A DNA stretch of 64,000 nucleotides from Sciurus carolinensis (GCF_902686445.1 NC_062219.1:142706057-142770056), one strand, 5' to 3'. Numbered from the stretch's first letter, positions 1-11,534 are shown. Notes: generated by a model not told the origin, from the sequence alone. Numbers and translations: made by a program.

Positions 1-1060
1 TATATGTTAGGTGGAAACAATCAATATGGTCTTATCCATTAATGTGACAGGTTTGAATCTCTGACATTTTATTTAGTAGGGAGAGAGAAAGCATTAAGGG
101 TGAATATTTTTGACATCTTGTTTAAAAATTAATATCTTCTGACATCAGCTCATTAGAACAACAAAATGTAATATGAAAACTATTTTGTTTTCCACCCATT
201 TCTGTAATTTGCTTTGCTGTGAAAATTTCAGATACCAAACTGAAACACTAGAGAAAATTTGACTTCCAAAAATAACACTGCATCTTTCTGGAGACCCACG
301 GGAACAGGCAGAGGATGATTTGATGGGGCACTTGTTCCTGTCCCTGCTGGTGACAATCTGCCATTCTGCCTTGGAAGTTAATGGATGACTAAGTTATGGG
401 GGGGGTCCCAGATCTTTCGCCTGAAGAAAGACCTCTTCTTGGCCTCTGAGCATAGGTGAGTTTGCTGTAGAGACATGAGGTTTTGACCTAGGGTCCCTCA
501 AATGGCAGGGACCTGGTCTCTGCAAAGACTTACATAAGTACCTTTGTAAACCCCATGTTTCTGACAATTAATAAGAAGAGTCTTTTTAAAGAGGCTCCCC
601 CAAGGAGTCTAACCTTGGGTCCAGCTGGGACGACCTTGTCGGCAAGCATTTTCTGAGATGCCAGAAGCATCTGCCTTTCCTCCCCTTCTCTCTGTGGTCC
701 TGAGCATGGAGCATTTCTGTCCTTCATGGTGCCTATGCCCCTCTGGGCTGCAAATTCGCTGGGCGAGGAGAGGCAGCTAGGTGCCCACAGCTGAATCTTG
801 GGTGCTTTACGCTAGACAGGCCTGCACAGACAGCTGCTCTAAGAAGCGTGTTGAAGGAGGAGAGCCAGGTGGGAAAACTCTTTGCCACTAAAGGATCAGA
901 AAATAGGCTAAATATGTATCTTTTAACATGAGGGAAGTGTGCTTGGGAAAGCTTCTTTGAAACCCCAGACTAGAAGTGGATTAGCCTGTCTCTGAACCCC
1001 TAGACACCCTGACCCTAATGAGCTCATCAGACCCGCTGCATTATAACAGTGCAGATCATA
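1..1060. other. unique-looking sequence, no gene seen
   Basis: I see no exon, RNA gene or recognisable repeat here. The only local oddity is a run of eight G at about 398-405. Reading frames are short and carry no domain signature. Confidence 0.5.
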
Positions 1061-1313
1061 TGTCCCTTATCTGGATTTCAGAGTTTTCTAGATTTGGGAC
1101 TATTTGCATACACATCATGAGGTATTTTGGGAATGGGAGCCAAATTGAAACATAAAATTTATTTATGTTTCACGATAGTCTGAAGGGGGTTTTCCACAAA
1201 TAATTTTGTTCATGAAACAAAGTTTTGTGGTGGGGAATTTTCCACTTGTGGCACCATATTGAAGCTCAAAAGGTTTCTGATTTTGGATTTTCTGATTAGG
1301 GACGCTCCACCTG
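1061..1313. mobile_element. Tigger-like DNA transposon relic
   Basis: The segment runs from TGTCCCTTATCTGGATTTC to GATTAGGGACGCTCCACCTG. These ends resemble the 'leading to a subterminal TTATCCGAAAT / GATTAGGGATGCTCAACCTG' layout of nonautonomous TcMar-Tigger elements of mammals. The interior shows the typical 'CATGAAACAAAGTTT' and 'TTTATGTTTCA' blocks. It is about 250 bp, diverged and noncoding. A second relic of the same kind lies in the opposite orientation at 22506-22809. The exact subfamily is not assigned. Confidence 0.6.
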
Positions 1314-1471
1314 TGTGTGCTCATATGTGTCATCCCTGGGCTCTCCCGCAAGTTCCTTGAGGATGTTATCTTTTATCTTCTCTGTGCCCAAGACCAGGGC
1401 TCCCCATGGGGAATGGAAGCAGTAGACCCTAAAACAATTTGCTACATCCTCAATATCTTACTGCCCTCCCG

Positions 1472-1499
1472 ACACACACACACACACACACACACACAC
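1472..1499. repeat. (AC)14 microsatellite
   Basis: An uninterrupted AC dinucleotide run of 28 bp, likely to be length-polymorphic. Confidence 0.95.
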
Positions 1500-2737
1500 T
1501 CCCTTCTCAAACAGGTGGGTTAGAAGAAAGGATGGGGACAGTGTGGTGTCTCTCTGGAGAGGCTGCCATTGTGGTGACTTCCTTGTAAACCTGCCTTCCT
1601 TCACAGAGTGAGGGGCAGCACCAGCTTTCTGAGTTGCAGCTCCAGGTGGTGACTGACAGTCTGAGAGTTTCAGGACAGCCCAGCAAGGATCCTACCATCT
1701 GCTCCACCATCTTCACTCACCAGCGCCCCTTAAACCTGCATCCATTTGGGTGTGAGAGGTTTTCAGATTGGAGTCCTGCTTTTAAAGTAAATCCTCTATC
1801 TTGGTTATCAGCTAATGCCTTAGCAGGATATTGGAAGGAATGAGACATTAGGCACCAAGAGGACTGGGGACAGAGAGGGAGGAGAGGCAGCTGCATGGAT
1901 GCCGGGGCCTGTCCTGGGTGGCTTCTTTTCTCTGGGGACTCAGGCTCACAGGCCCCAAAGCTCCCAAGCCTGGCAGACTCAGCCCTCAGTACTGCCTGAG
2001 AGAAGGCTTGGGGCTGGAAAAGCCCATGGAGGTCAACACATGGATCCTTGAGCATCATGCTGGTCTTTTCTGGAGGATCCTGCAGTAGGCGACACTCAGT
2101 GACCAACTGACAGCACAGCATATGCTTCTCAGCAAGCCTGGCTCAGAGCGCAGTAGGGAGCAGGGGCCTTAACTTGCCCAGGGAGAAGTTCTGCCAAGGA
2201 ATCAGCAAACCTCCTGTATTCACTAGGAGCCAGTTAAATGCCAGGTCCTGGTGAATCAGACCATGAATATCACTTTGTCCAGATCCCTCTGTCCTTCCTT
2301 GGTCCCCAGGATGCCCAGGCAGGCCAACTCATACAAGGAACCCAGGCGGGAAAACTGGAAGTTATGATCAGAGGGCTAAAGTTCAAGAAGAGGAAATTCA
2401 TGTCTAGCCTGCTCAGTTTCCATACTGTCCACACTTAATCAATTACCTTGTGACCGAACACTGGCTGTGACCAGCCACAACACGTGTCAGATTAACCTGT
2501 TTTTGAATTTTGTTTGATTAGGACTCTATTCTGTGTCTGCTTGGGTCTTATTTTCTGCTTATACAGCATAGTCTTTCAACAATCAAAACAGAAAAGCTAG
2601 TCGCAGGGAACTCTGAAGAATACCTGTAACAATATACATTAGCTACGCCTGTAACTTGATCCGGTTCTGGATCTGTTAGGCTATTTTGAGTGCCACCTAC
2701 GCACTTTATTTATATTTCTGTAAAACTGGCACCAACC
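1500..2737. other. unique-looking sequence, no gene seen
   Basis: No supported feature. A 134-residue antisense frame at 1717-2121 has no recognisable domain and no visible splice or promoter context, so it is not called a gene. Confidence 0.5.
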
Positions 2738-2830
2738 CTCCTCCATAAGATTTCCATGAGAATTCAATGAGATAATTGACTTTGAATGCAGGGCTTGGCG
2801 TATAGTTAGCCTTTGTTAGAACAGAGTCAA
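2738..2830 (+). repeat. MIR-like SINE fragment
   Basis: The text 'GAATTCAATGAGATAATT...GCAGGGCTTGGCGTATAGTTAG' resembles the 3' half of MIR (GATTAAATGAGATAATG ... CAGTGCCTGGCACATAGTAA). It is a short, heavily diverged fragment recognised only by its diagnostic words. Confidence 0.45.
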
Positions 2831-3594
2831 CAATAAAATTAATAATTGTTTCATATAATTACTAATAAAAAACCTTGCAATAGACTCGAGGCGAGCACAG
2901 GGCAGGAAAGGCCACCTGGGGAATTTCTGAATTGAAGTAAGATTTTCTTGATGAAGTCAGGTAGGGCTGGCTTGTCCCTTTCAGGGATTCCCAGGGGCAT
3001 GAACTCAGCCACCTGTTAAGTTGCCGCACTCACAGGCAGGCCGCTCTTTGCTTTCAAAGGTGTGTGCCGTTTGAATGGGGGAGGAGCGACATGCAGCCAC
3101 TCTTGATTTTCTGGACAGAGCTCACCCTCTTATCCATCTTCAGTACCCCGACCCTTTCCGGGGAGGAATATCTTCTGAAATACCTGCTCTCTTAGAAAGG
3201 GTAGCCCGACCTGGACAGCAGTGAATTCCAGAGTCCTCTAGCAGAGGGGTACCAAGAGGGCTTCTGCAGGTCTCAGCCCAGTTAAAGGAATGTCAGGTCA
3301 AGCTCAGGCAGGAGCAAACAGCGCCCCTTCATCGACAGGTGTCTGCCTTGCCCAGCGGGCAGGAATGGTGGGTGGTGACCTGCTGTCTCACTGGCTGACC
3401 CCTGCAAAGAGCCAGGCAAGTAGATGAGTGTGGCCAGCAGGCCCTACAGATCCTCCAGCTACTGAAAAAGCCTGTCTGGTCTTGAAGGCGTTAGGCTGGG
3501 TGAAACCTTCGGTTTTGAACCTGCTCTCCTTTGGCTATTCGGTGATTCTGGCATATCTGTGTCTTTGGACACAGTCTCCTGCCCCCATCTTTGT
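2831..3594. other. unique-looking sequence, no gene seen
   Basis: Moderately GC-rich from about 2890 to 3480. No repeat or exon could be supported. Confidence 0.45.
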
Positions 3595-3898
3595 TCTGCA
3601 CCTGCAAATTCAACCAACCATGGATCAAAAATATTCAAAAAAAATTTGCACCTGCACTAAACATGTACAGACTATTTTCTTGTCATAAATTATATGGTAT
3701 AATAACCATTTACATAACATTTACATTGTAGTAAGTGCTACGAATTTTCAAGAGATGATTTGAAGCACAGGGGAGTACATGCACATATTCCATTTAATGT
3801 GCAGATATATTCCTCTTTATATACTGAACTGAGCATCCGGGGATTTGGGTATGGGTGGAGTTTTAGAACAAATCCCCTGTGGATACTGAGGAATGACC
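3595..3898 (-). mobile_element. MER2-like (TcMar-Tigger) DNA transposon relic
   Basis: Diagnostic words in order are AAATTCAACCAACCATGGAT, a CATGTACAGACTATTTTC block, TTACATTGTAGTAAGTGC, AGAGATGATTTGAAG, and finally GAGCATCCGGGGATTTGG and CCCCTGTGGATACTGAGG. This is the order expected for a MER2-type element read from its inner end towards the outer terminus. Strand is a convention because the family is symmetrical at its ends. The copy is about 300 bp and noncoding; a partner in the opposite orientation is at 25824-26148. Confidence 0.65.
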
Positions 3899-4146
3899 AA
3901 ACATGTCCTAAACACAGAAGCAGGAAATGGTTTAACTAAAGCATAATCTGTATCTTTGTTAGGAATGAGGACGAAAATAGAAGAAAGGGTCATTGACAAT
4001 CCTCTTTGCTTTAGCCTCAGCAGTGGCAACTCAGATCCACAAGTCAGTCCGTGGCCGAGCTGGACAGGTGAGCGGGATGTGTTTGGATTACTGATTTGAC
4101 CATGATGTTGCTCTTTCCTTCTTTCCTCAATTATTATTTTTTGTGC

Positions 4147-4255
4147 TAGTATCTATTAATCACCAATTGTGTGCCTGGCACTGTGCTAGGCACCATGGCT
4201 GCTGGGCCCTGGGACTGCCCTCTGAGAGTTCACGGTCTGGGCTCAGATCCTTCCC
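4147..4255 (-). repeat. L2/MIR-type 3' end, antisense
   Basis: The words 'TGTGTGCCTGGCACTGTGCTAGGCACCATGG' in shorter pieces and 'TCTGAGAGTTCACGGTCTGG' are typical of an antisense L2-type 3' end (ACTATGTGCCAGGCACTGTGCTAGGC; GGAGCTCACAGTCT). Short and diverged. Confidence 0.5.
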
Positions 4256-5506
4256 TTACATTGGCATCTTGTGTGTCCTAGTGAAACTCCCAGCACCTCA
4301 ATTCCTCCCATGCATTTTCAAATTAATGAAAGAAATAACTGGTTTTCCCATGTGATGGACAAGCCAGTTATAAAGAAAGATCTCCAAGATCAATTTCACA
4401 AACAATCTGAGCAATGACAACATGGCTTGAATGAGCCTACAGCCATCTGTGGCAACTCCTTTGAAGGACAACACTCATTTGGAAACTGGTGTGTTCCTGA
4501 ATAAGCAAAATGAAAGCTGAACTTCCTTACCCCATTAGCCACACCTTGCACAGGTCAAATCTCATTGCTCTGCATGCCAGGAGGGAGTCCGGTTGAACTG
4601 GAAACTTCCTTGGTGGGATATTGTTTCAGTCTGTAACAAGATGATCATTAGTTGGTACTAAGTAATCTTTTGTCACATATTTTTCATTGTAATTAGGATT
4701 AGGTTTACATGTAATTTATGCAACAGTCTTCAAAGTATTCTTTCATTGCTAAGGGATAGATTGAGACAAACAATTTCTTAGCTTCTTCTTCCCCTGCCAG
4801 GTGTGGAGTCTGGCAGGGAGGTAAAAACCAGTGTTCCCCGAATTAGTAAAATTAAGCAGATATGCAGAGATGGTGCCTGTTGAACTCATTTTCCATAGGA
4901 ACTTTAAAAAGAATATGCTTGTTTTTACTAGATATTCAAAGTGAATTTGTGATTCAAATGAGCTTCAGCAACACATAGGAAAGACAGACAAGCAAAAAGA
5001 AGAAAAGAATCATAAAACAGCTGCCATTCCTGGGTTTCCCCTTGGTGCACATGTGCGGGTGTTTGTGTCTGTGTCCGGGTGACGGAGATCTTGGGTCGCA
5101 GGTTGAGCGCTCGGAGAACTTGGAAGTGCTTGGCTGTGTGGTGGGTGAGGCTTGCCAAAGCCTGTTTGCAGGAGGAGCAATCCAGGTGTGGGCTGGAAAC
5201 ACCCTGAAGGGAGAGGACAGGCCCAGGCGTGTGTTGGACCCACTGACCAAGTGTTAGCCATATGGAGGCGGGAGGTTCAGGTCCAGGGTGCACGGCTTCC
5301 TCAGTTTACCTCCTGGGCCCCTGGAGCAGGACTAACGAGGAGAATGACCAAGTCACTTCCAGACTTATTTGAAGGTGACCGTGAAGGGCTGGGATTCTCA
5401 TATAGCAAAAGGACACAAAGCCACACATTTTAGCTACCATTTTTAAAGTGACTCCCTTTCTCCCTGGAGGCTGGTAGTTTAGAGAAATTTGTGTACTTTG
5501 TAAGCC
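4256..5506. other. unique-looking sequence, no gene seen
   Basis: AT-rich up to about 4960, then more GC-rich. Overlapping frames on both strands at 4928-5433 lack domains and look like chance. The stretch 4640-4760 has several TAAT-type words and could be a conserved noncoding element, but this cannot be judged without alignment. Confidence 0.4.
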
Positions 5507-5530
5507 TGTGTGTGTGTCTGAGTGTGTGTA
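5507..5530. repeat. short imperfect (TG)n tract
   Basis: TG dinucleotides interrupted by CTGA around 5518-5522. Confidence 0.8.
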
Positions 5531-5953
5531 TATGTTTGCTTTTAACAAAAGGAGCTCAGATTGTACTTTCAAGCTTGTAAGCAGCTTTAACAACATACTG
5601 GGGACACTTTTGGTTTCAACCTACTCCCTAACTTTGAGAGTGTTGTGTCTGTCCCCCAAGATCTGAGACCCCACAGTGGGAATTGTGGGCGAGTTATTTC
5701 ACTCTGCTAAACTTCTGCCCTCTACTCTGTGTGATAAGGTTGTAGTAAAGGTTCTCTGAGGCCTTTTTCTGCTAGAAGTTTCTCCTCCCCTCCTCTAACC
5801 CCCGCCGCACCCTCGGAGCCTCTGCCAGGTGCCCTCAGTTGACCGACTGCAGCTCTTCCTTGGGACCTTGGTCAGAGGGAGCGTTGCCAAAAACTTGGCA
5901 GTCCCGCTGCCTCCGCAAAGAATGAAAATAGGGTGTTGTTTGGAAAGAAAGAG

Positions 5954-5973
5954 AGGAGGAGGAGGAGGAGGAG
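5954..5973. repeat. (GGA)n microsatellite
   Basis: About six to seven GGA/GAG trinucleotide units in a purine-rich stretch beginning near 5943. Confidence 0.85.
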
Positions 5974-6986
5974 AGTAATTAAAGCTAATTATGGAAATAA
6001 CAAGCTAGAAAGAAAAGCTAAGAGGAGAAAAATCCAGCCCCCATCACTAGGTGGGAGAGGAAGTCATCCTGGTTTGGAAGTCCAAGTTCCCTGGAGAAGT
6101 TTGGGGGTGACCAGGGAGGGTCAGAGAGCAGCTCGAGGTTTCATCTTGAGTCACAGTTTAAGTTCAATCATCAACTGCTTGGAGAACTGAGGACAAGAAC
6201 AGAATAATATTTATAAAGCAGCTGAGCAAACTCAATGATGGCAGCTCATTCCTCCCCAGCCACGGCTGCTTCTAGAATTTCCATTCCCCAAGTTGGAGGG
6301 AAGCTGGCCAGTTTTTATTTCAGTCGTAAACGAATTAAAAGTGCATTGAACACAACTTACTGGAGTATACTCAGCACTCGTAGCAGCTCATCGAAGTCTT
6401 ATTGCTGTCTGGGAGTTGAGGTATATTTTAAGAGAGGAAGGATTTTATCAATTACCTCCTCCTAGTTGTGGGAACTTCTCTTGAGGGAAGAGGAGATGTG
6501 GGTGGTTACAGGAAGAGAGAGGACAGAGTTCTGTGAACCCCGGTGCACACTTCCCCACAGCACAGCCTCTGGCTTCCTGGGGGCCTTGATCTTGCAGTTA
6601 ATTTAAAAAACTCATAGAGTCCAACCACCCCTCTCACACATTCAAAAGCATCCATTGAGCACCGGTGGTATGCCATGTTTGGAGTTTAAAACAAAAGCTA
6701 CCTATAAAAGCTCTGCTGCTCTCATTGATGTCTCACTCAACTGCGCTTTTGGTCTGGGGTTGCTTGGCGAGGTGGTGGCTCTCAGCAGCTGATGGCAAGT
6801 GCCAGGGGTTTGCGCTTTCCTCCTCCCTTCACTGAACCTGCCTGATTTCTTTTACCTGCTACCTTCAGAGGTGTGATGAACTTCGTGGCTCCCTCATGGA
6901 CAAAGGGCAGGTGGAGTCCGTGAGATGTGAACTTGGTCCTAATAGCCCAGGTTCGGATACATGTATGGACATGAGTCTATACGTCC
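5974..6986. other. unique-looking sequence, no gene seen
   Basis: No exon or confident repeat. The words CATTGAGCACCGGTGGTATG at about 6653 may be a trace of an antisense L2/MIR end, but this is too short to call. Confidence 0.4.
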
Positions 6987-7130
6987 ATGTGTGTGTTTGC
7001 TCCTGCCTGTGTGTGGTGTGCCTCCATGTGTGTCTATGTACCTGTACATGTGTGCATGTGTGTGCATGTATGGTATGTATGTGTGTGTGTGTGTGCACAT
7101 GTGTGTCCATGTGTCTGCATGTGTGTGCAT
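6987..7130. repeat. compound TG-rich microsatellite
   Basis: About 145 bp of (TG)n mixed with CATG, TATG and TCCATG words, with the purest part at about 7079-7096. Several short frames on both strands (Cys/Val-rich or His/Thr-rich) are products of this low-complexity sequence and not genes. Confidence 0.9.
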
Positions 7131-7490
7131 GGCTGTCACTGCCTGGGAATGCTTTTTTTGAGGGATGCTCTGTCACTTAGAGTGACAGAGTCACTTTCCC
7201 TATTTCTGGTAGAGGAAACTTCCATTTTCCTCTTTTCTGGACCTTATTTTTCCATATGGAATGTTTCTCTAACCCTTCACAAACTGGATCATTGGCAGTT
7301 TTTGCTGACTCCTTTGAACTCATAGTTGGGTAGACAGAATTCTAAATCCCAACTGCATTTTTTTTTTAAAGAAATTTTGAGCTTTTTCCAACCCTTCCTC
7401 TCTATATACAACCATATGCTTATTAGAATAAATGAAAATCTGAATGTTTGTTAACAGGAAACAATCATCAAAATGAAGACCAGCTATCTC
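7131..7490. other. unique-looking sequence, no gene seen
   Basis: No supported feature between the TG-rich tract and the SINE. Confidence 0.4.
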
Positions 7491-7637
7491 TTTTTTTTTA
7501 ATCTTTTATTTTGAGACGGGATCTCACTAAGTTCTTTAGAGCCTCGTTAAGTTGCTAAAGCCGGCCTTGAACTTGTGATCCTCCTGCTTCAGCCTCCAGA
7601 GCCTCTGGGATTACAGGTGTGTGCCACCCTGCTCAGC
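7491..7637 (-). mobile_element. 7SL/B1-like SINE, antisense
   Basis: It begins with a T run and continues with TTTTGAGACGGGATCTCACT, AAGTTGCTAAAGCCGGCC, TTGAACTTGTGATCCTCCTG, CAGCCTCCAGAGCC and GGGATTACAGGTGTGTGCCA. This is the reverse complement of a 7SL-derived (B1/Alu-like) SINE, so the element is on the minus strand with its A-tail at the left. The tRNA-derived ID half seen in other copies is missing here. Confidence 0.9.
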
Positions 7638-8380
7638 AAGATCAACTATCTTTTTTGTTGTTTTTCCAGATTGTTTTTCATTCGAAAATGGATATGTGCA
7701 GGAATGGAAGTTAAGAACTGAATCACGGGCCAAAAAGTGTTTTCAAGACCCCTAGGTGATGGTGACTTTGAAAGAAGACAGAGATAAGTTCAGTTACGTC
7801 TTGGGAGTGGCACACGAAAGTGACATTATCGATCTCCATCCAGCACTTTCATAGAAAACACTGCCTGCGGGTTTGAGTAAGAACCCAAAGGAACAGAAAG
7901 AGACAGAAATGCAGCACCTGAAGGGACAAGAGGGACTAAAGGTCACGTCACCTCCAGGCAGAGGGCTGGAATTCTCCAGCTAATCGCTTTACAGCTTCTC
8001 TCCTGGCCTTTACTGGACTCATGATGCAGTTAAAACCATCAGGGACATTTCGACAGGGTTGCCCTTTTTCTGCAGAGACATTTCAGAACCAGGCTGGGAA
8101 TCAGGGATCGTGGAAGAAAGTGACAGTCACAGCTTTGCTCACCAACGAATAGTCCAGCACAGGAGCAATCTGCAGATGATTGGCAGCCTGTCCCCAACTC
8201 TCTCAAATCCAGAACCCTCAGGGCCCACAGACCCTCACTTGGTGAATAAGTCATGGAGGTAAGCCAAGGACTGCTGCCTCAGATCTTGAATTTTCTCTAT
8301 TTCTTTTGATTCTAGAGGGGAAACCTTACCTTGCCCATGAAACAAACCAGGACTGAAAGATCTGAGCTGGGCTCCTTCTC
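7638..8380. other. unique-looking sequence, no gene seen
   Basis: No exon or repeat supported. Confidence 0.4.
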
Positions 8381-8431
8381 ACATGCGTTCCGTCTAGAAA
8401 ACATGTGTTCCGTCTATGAAAACGTGTGTTC
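8381..8431. repeat. short tandem repeat, unit about 20-21 bp
   Basis: ACATGCGTTCCGTCTAGAAA is followed directly by ACATGTGTTCCGTCTATGAA(A), then by a partial third unit ACGTGTGTTC. About two and a half units. Confidence 0.85.
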
Positions 8432-8754
8432 ATATCCTCTCCTTTTACACCAAGACAGGCCCAGTTGAGATACCTGCTCCTAGATCTCACCTGGGGGGAG
8501 GAATTTGCTTCATTTCCCCCACTTTGCAATCTAGAGGCAGGAGAATGCATCTTGCTGTCACGGAGACCCATCCGACCTTACCCCTCAAGGCAGGGTACAG
8601 CAGGAGACAATGGGAATGCTTTGTGTTAGCAGAGGGGGATTGAGGAGATCCTAAACTCTATTTGCAGATTTATAATATTCCTCTGAAAATCCTTGTGCCT
8701 GGAATAAAATTACCATTTCCTTTGTTGTGACCTGTTTTGGTAGAATTGTAGAAG

Positions 8755-8870
8755 GTCATGGCTGGAAGAAACCTTAGAAAACCAACAACTCCCTCATTTA
8801 AAAATGAGAAAAATAAAGTCTGGAGAGGTTAAACCCAAGGTCATTGAGCTAATTAGTGGGTCTCCAGAGA
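8755..8870 (-). repeat. MIR-like mammalian SINE relic, antisense
   Basis: The words CTGGAAGAAACCTTAGAAAA, CCCTCATTTAAAAATGAGAA, GGAGAGGTTAAACCCAAGGT and CATTGAGCTAATTAGTGGG follow the order of the common antisense MIR-type motif (ATGAGGAAACTGAGGCCCAGAGAGGTTAAG, AAGGTCACACAGCTAGTAAG). Similar relics lie at 31255-31375 and 51700-51835. Confidence 0.55.
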
Positions 8871-9683
8871 AAATGAAGGGCTGGCTTTTCTTTTTAAGGA
8901 GGTTTTGATGGTTCCATTTCATGGGGGGACATTATAAGTGCTTTTGTGTGGGGATGATAGGAACTTTTTAGTAGAAAAGGAATTCTTTGAAATGTGAAGC
9001 CAATTCCCTCCCTGCCAAGAAACTTAAGAAATAACAGCAATGAGTTAGGACATCTGTCTATCATTGGAAATTTGGGAGGCAAATATTTTCACAAAACCTA
9101 AGTGTTCAAACAAACATGAGTAGCAAATATGGTCTCGACTCCAGCTGAGCCATGAAAACTTGGACAGAGAAGCAAGGGAAAATGGAAATGGAGGTGACTA
9201 GGAAATACAGGGCTCCAGGGTTCTTGCAAGATTATATGATAAATGAAGGTCATGCAGATTCAGGTTTTTTAAAGACATGAAGACTTTGCACCTTGCTCCC
9301 ATGATCGTTGATTTGTTGGAAAGCATATAATCTTCTAAGTCTCTCCTTTGGATTGTAGCTGAAGATTGTAGCTGGACACAGGATTATGGGATGCTTCTTT
9401 CCTGCAGGGTTGGCATGGGCTCCGAATTGTCAGGTGTCTGAGTTGGACCTTCTTGCTCCTACATAGCTCCAAGTCAAGCCTTGATTAGGCAAGTGGGCTC
9501 TTGGTTCAGAAAAGGTCATGGATGGGAAAATGTCAACCTGGGAGCAGGAACAGCAAGAGCAGGTTGTTAGCCTGAAGGAAGACAAAGATGAGGTGAGAGA
9601 AGCAACAGAGTGGCCTGGGCCTTGCTGTGCCCTGGTGTGTGTGTGTGTTGGGGATAAGCTGGAGGGAGCCAGCGTGAATGTAA
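8871..9683. other. unique-looking sequence, no gene seen
   Basis: No exon or confident repeat. A short (TG)n run sits at about 9634-9650. Confidence 0.4.
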
Positions 9684-9743
9684 ATTAGACTTTCAGTCTT
9701 CAAGCACTTTTCAATTGGACTTTGAGTCTTTAAGCACTTTTCA
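9684..9743. repeat. tandem duplication, 2 x 30 bp
   Basis: Two adjacent 30-bp units, 9684-9713 and 9714-9743, each begin ATT(A/G)GACTTT and end AAGCACTTTTCA. They differ at only a few positions. Confidence 0.9.
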
Positions 9744-10155
9744 GGTGAGAAGTAGGTTAAGGAAAGATCTTCCCGTGTGATCTTTTGGTTATTCTTGTAC
9801 ATCCCCACCACTCTGCCAAAACACCATGAGCTCAGGGTAGCCGGGAAGACTTGCCCCAGAACAGATCAAAATGGGAACCCTTAGAAAAACCAATGTCATC
9901 TGACCATTTCTTTCTCTGGAGTGTGACTGGATCCCACAGTCATTGAAATAAACCTGATTCTTCTCGGGTTTTTAAGGAAAAAGTTGCACTCTTTGTAGCA
10001 AAAGAGGCAGAATTCTTTACCGCCCTTTGCCTAGATATGGGAGGATCATCTTGTGCCCCCTAAAAATGTAGAGCAAGCAAACTAAATCCCCAGGTTGATG
10101 GGGAACCCAGGGTGATTTGTACAGTTGACTTGAGGAAGCTGAAAATATGGCTTCC
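9744..10155. other. unique-looking sequence, no gene seen
   Basis: No supported feature. Confidence 0.4.
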
Positions 10156-10590
10156 TGTTTTAGCCAGCTTTTTCGCTGCTGTGACTCAAAGACCTGACCA
10201 GAACAATTGTAAAGGAGGAAAACTTATTTAGGGGCTCACAGTTTCAGAGGTCTCAGTCTGTAGACAACCGGTTCCATTCCTCAGGGCTTGAGGTGAGGCT
10301 GAGCATCATGGTCCAAGAGTGTGGTGGAAGGAAGCAGCTCACATGATGATCAGAAAACAGAGAGAGACTCCACTCTCCAGATACAAAATATGTCCCCACA
10401 GGCATGTCCCCAATGTCCACCTCCTCCTGCCACACCCTACCTGCCTTCAGTTACCACTCGGTTAATCCCATCGGAGGATTAATTCGCTGATTGGATTAGG
10501 CTTTCATAACCTATTCGTTTCTCCTCTTAACCTAGCATTGTCTCACTCATGAGCTTTTGGGGAACATCCCATAATACTTCCCAAACTGGG
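10156..10590 (-). mobile_element. solo MaLR-type LTR, antisense
   Basis: On the plus strand it starts TGTTTTAGCCAGCTTTTTCG and continues GGAGGAAAACTTATTTAGGG, GCTCACAGTTTCAGAGG, GAGCATCATGGTCCAAGAG and CATGATGATCAG, ending near CTCATGAGCTTTTGGGGAAC. The reverse complement carries a TTTGGTCACAGCA..AAAGCTGGCTAAAACA-type 3' end, as in ERVL-MaLR LTRs. It shares blocks with the sense LTR at 33353-33775, so the two are probably one family. The far end is diverged and no target-site duplication was seen. No internal retroviral region accompanies it. Confidence 0.75.
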
Positions 10591-11094
10591 CACCTGTCAA
10601 TGGAATTCCGCCATTAGAGATGTGTTCATCAGCATCCTCTGCGGCCCAAACACAGCAGCTTTCTTTGAGAGTTTGAAGTACTTTGCTGGGAATAAAGAAT
10701 ACATTACGGCATCAGTGTGACTTGACTCATGGGTTCAGAGGTGAAAGGCAGGCTTAAGGGAAGGAAGGACTCCCAGGACAAGGGTTATCGATTTCCGGTC
10801 ACTGCAGAGGGAAGTCCTGGGAAACAGTGCCACTTGTTTGGTTCTGATAAAACACAGAAGGACATGAGCAGACTCGGGAGCCTCTGCAGTTTGTATTGTC
10901 ATTAAACAGAGTCACTGTGTATTCATAGGGTAGTCCACAATTTCCAGTGTGCTTCCATAATCCGTATTTCACTTCCCTCCCTGCCTGCCAAGTACGTTGG
11001 TGGGGAGGGTGGACAGCCATGAGAGGAGCAAAGTTTATGGAAGATGAAATCCAGCTGCCCAAGGAGGTTTCCTTTGGAATTTCGGCAATCGACC
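10591..11094. other. unique-looking sequence, no gene seen
   Basis: No supported exon or repeat. Confidence 0.4.
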
Positions 11095-11169
11095 AGTGCT
11101 AGGGATTCGAACCCAGGTCTTGAGTTTGAGAGGCAGGCACTCTACGAGTTGGGCTATATCTCCAGCACC
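11095..11169 (-). mobile_element. ID-like tRNA-derived SINE, antisense
   Basis: AGTGCTAGGGATTCGAACCC and GGGCTATATCTCCAGCACC bracket a 75-bp segment. Its reverse complement begins GGTGCTGGAGATATAGCCC and contains GGGTTCGAATCC, which match the A-box and B-box layout of a rodent ID SINE. Confidence 0.85.
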
Positions 11170-11323
11170 AGGGAGGTTTCCTAATGCCCAAGTTCCCCTG
11201 ACGGCTTCAGCAGACTCCTAGGGGCTGGAAGGATGAAAATAACAGCAGTGGGGTCAGGATGGGAGGTCCAAAAACTTTCTGAAATAATATTTAAGGTTTA
11301 TTTTTTGCAGATTCCAGTGTGCA

Positions 11324-11534
11324 TTTTTTTGGGGGTGGGGACATACTGGGGGTTTGAACCTGGGGGTGCTTAACCACTGAGCCACAGCCTCAGCCCTTTT
11401 TATTATTTGAGCTAGGGTCTCACTAATTGCTCAGGGCTTTGCTAAGTTGCTGAGGCTGGCTTTAATCTTCCGATCCTCCTGCCTCAGCCTTCGAAGCGGC
11501 TGGGATTACAGGTATATGCCACACGCCTGGCACC
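11324..11534 (-). mobile_element. composite B1-ID SINE, antisense
   Basis: The left part (T run, GGGGGTTTGAACCTGGGGG, CACTGAGCCACAGCC) is an antisense ID-like unit. The right part (GAGCTAGGGTCTCACTAA, TTGCTGAGGCTGGCTTTAAT, GGGATTACAGGTATATGCCA) is an antisense 7SL/B1-like unit. This composite order is characteristic of squirrel SINEs. Confidence 0.9.

Noticed and set aside
8381..8431. CRISPR-like repeat
   Set aside because: Only two and a half adjacent 20-21 bp units with no spacers, in a mammalian genome. It is a simple tandem duplication.
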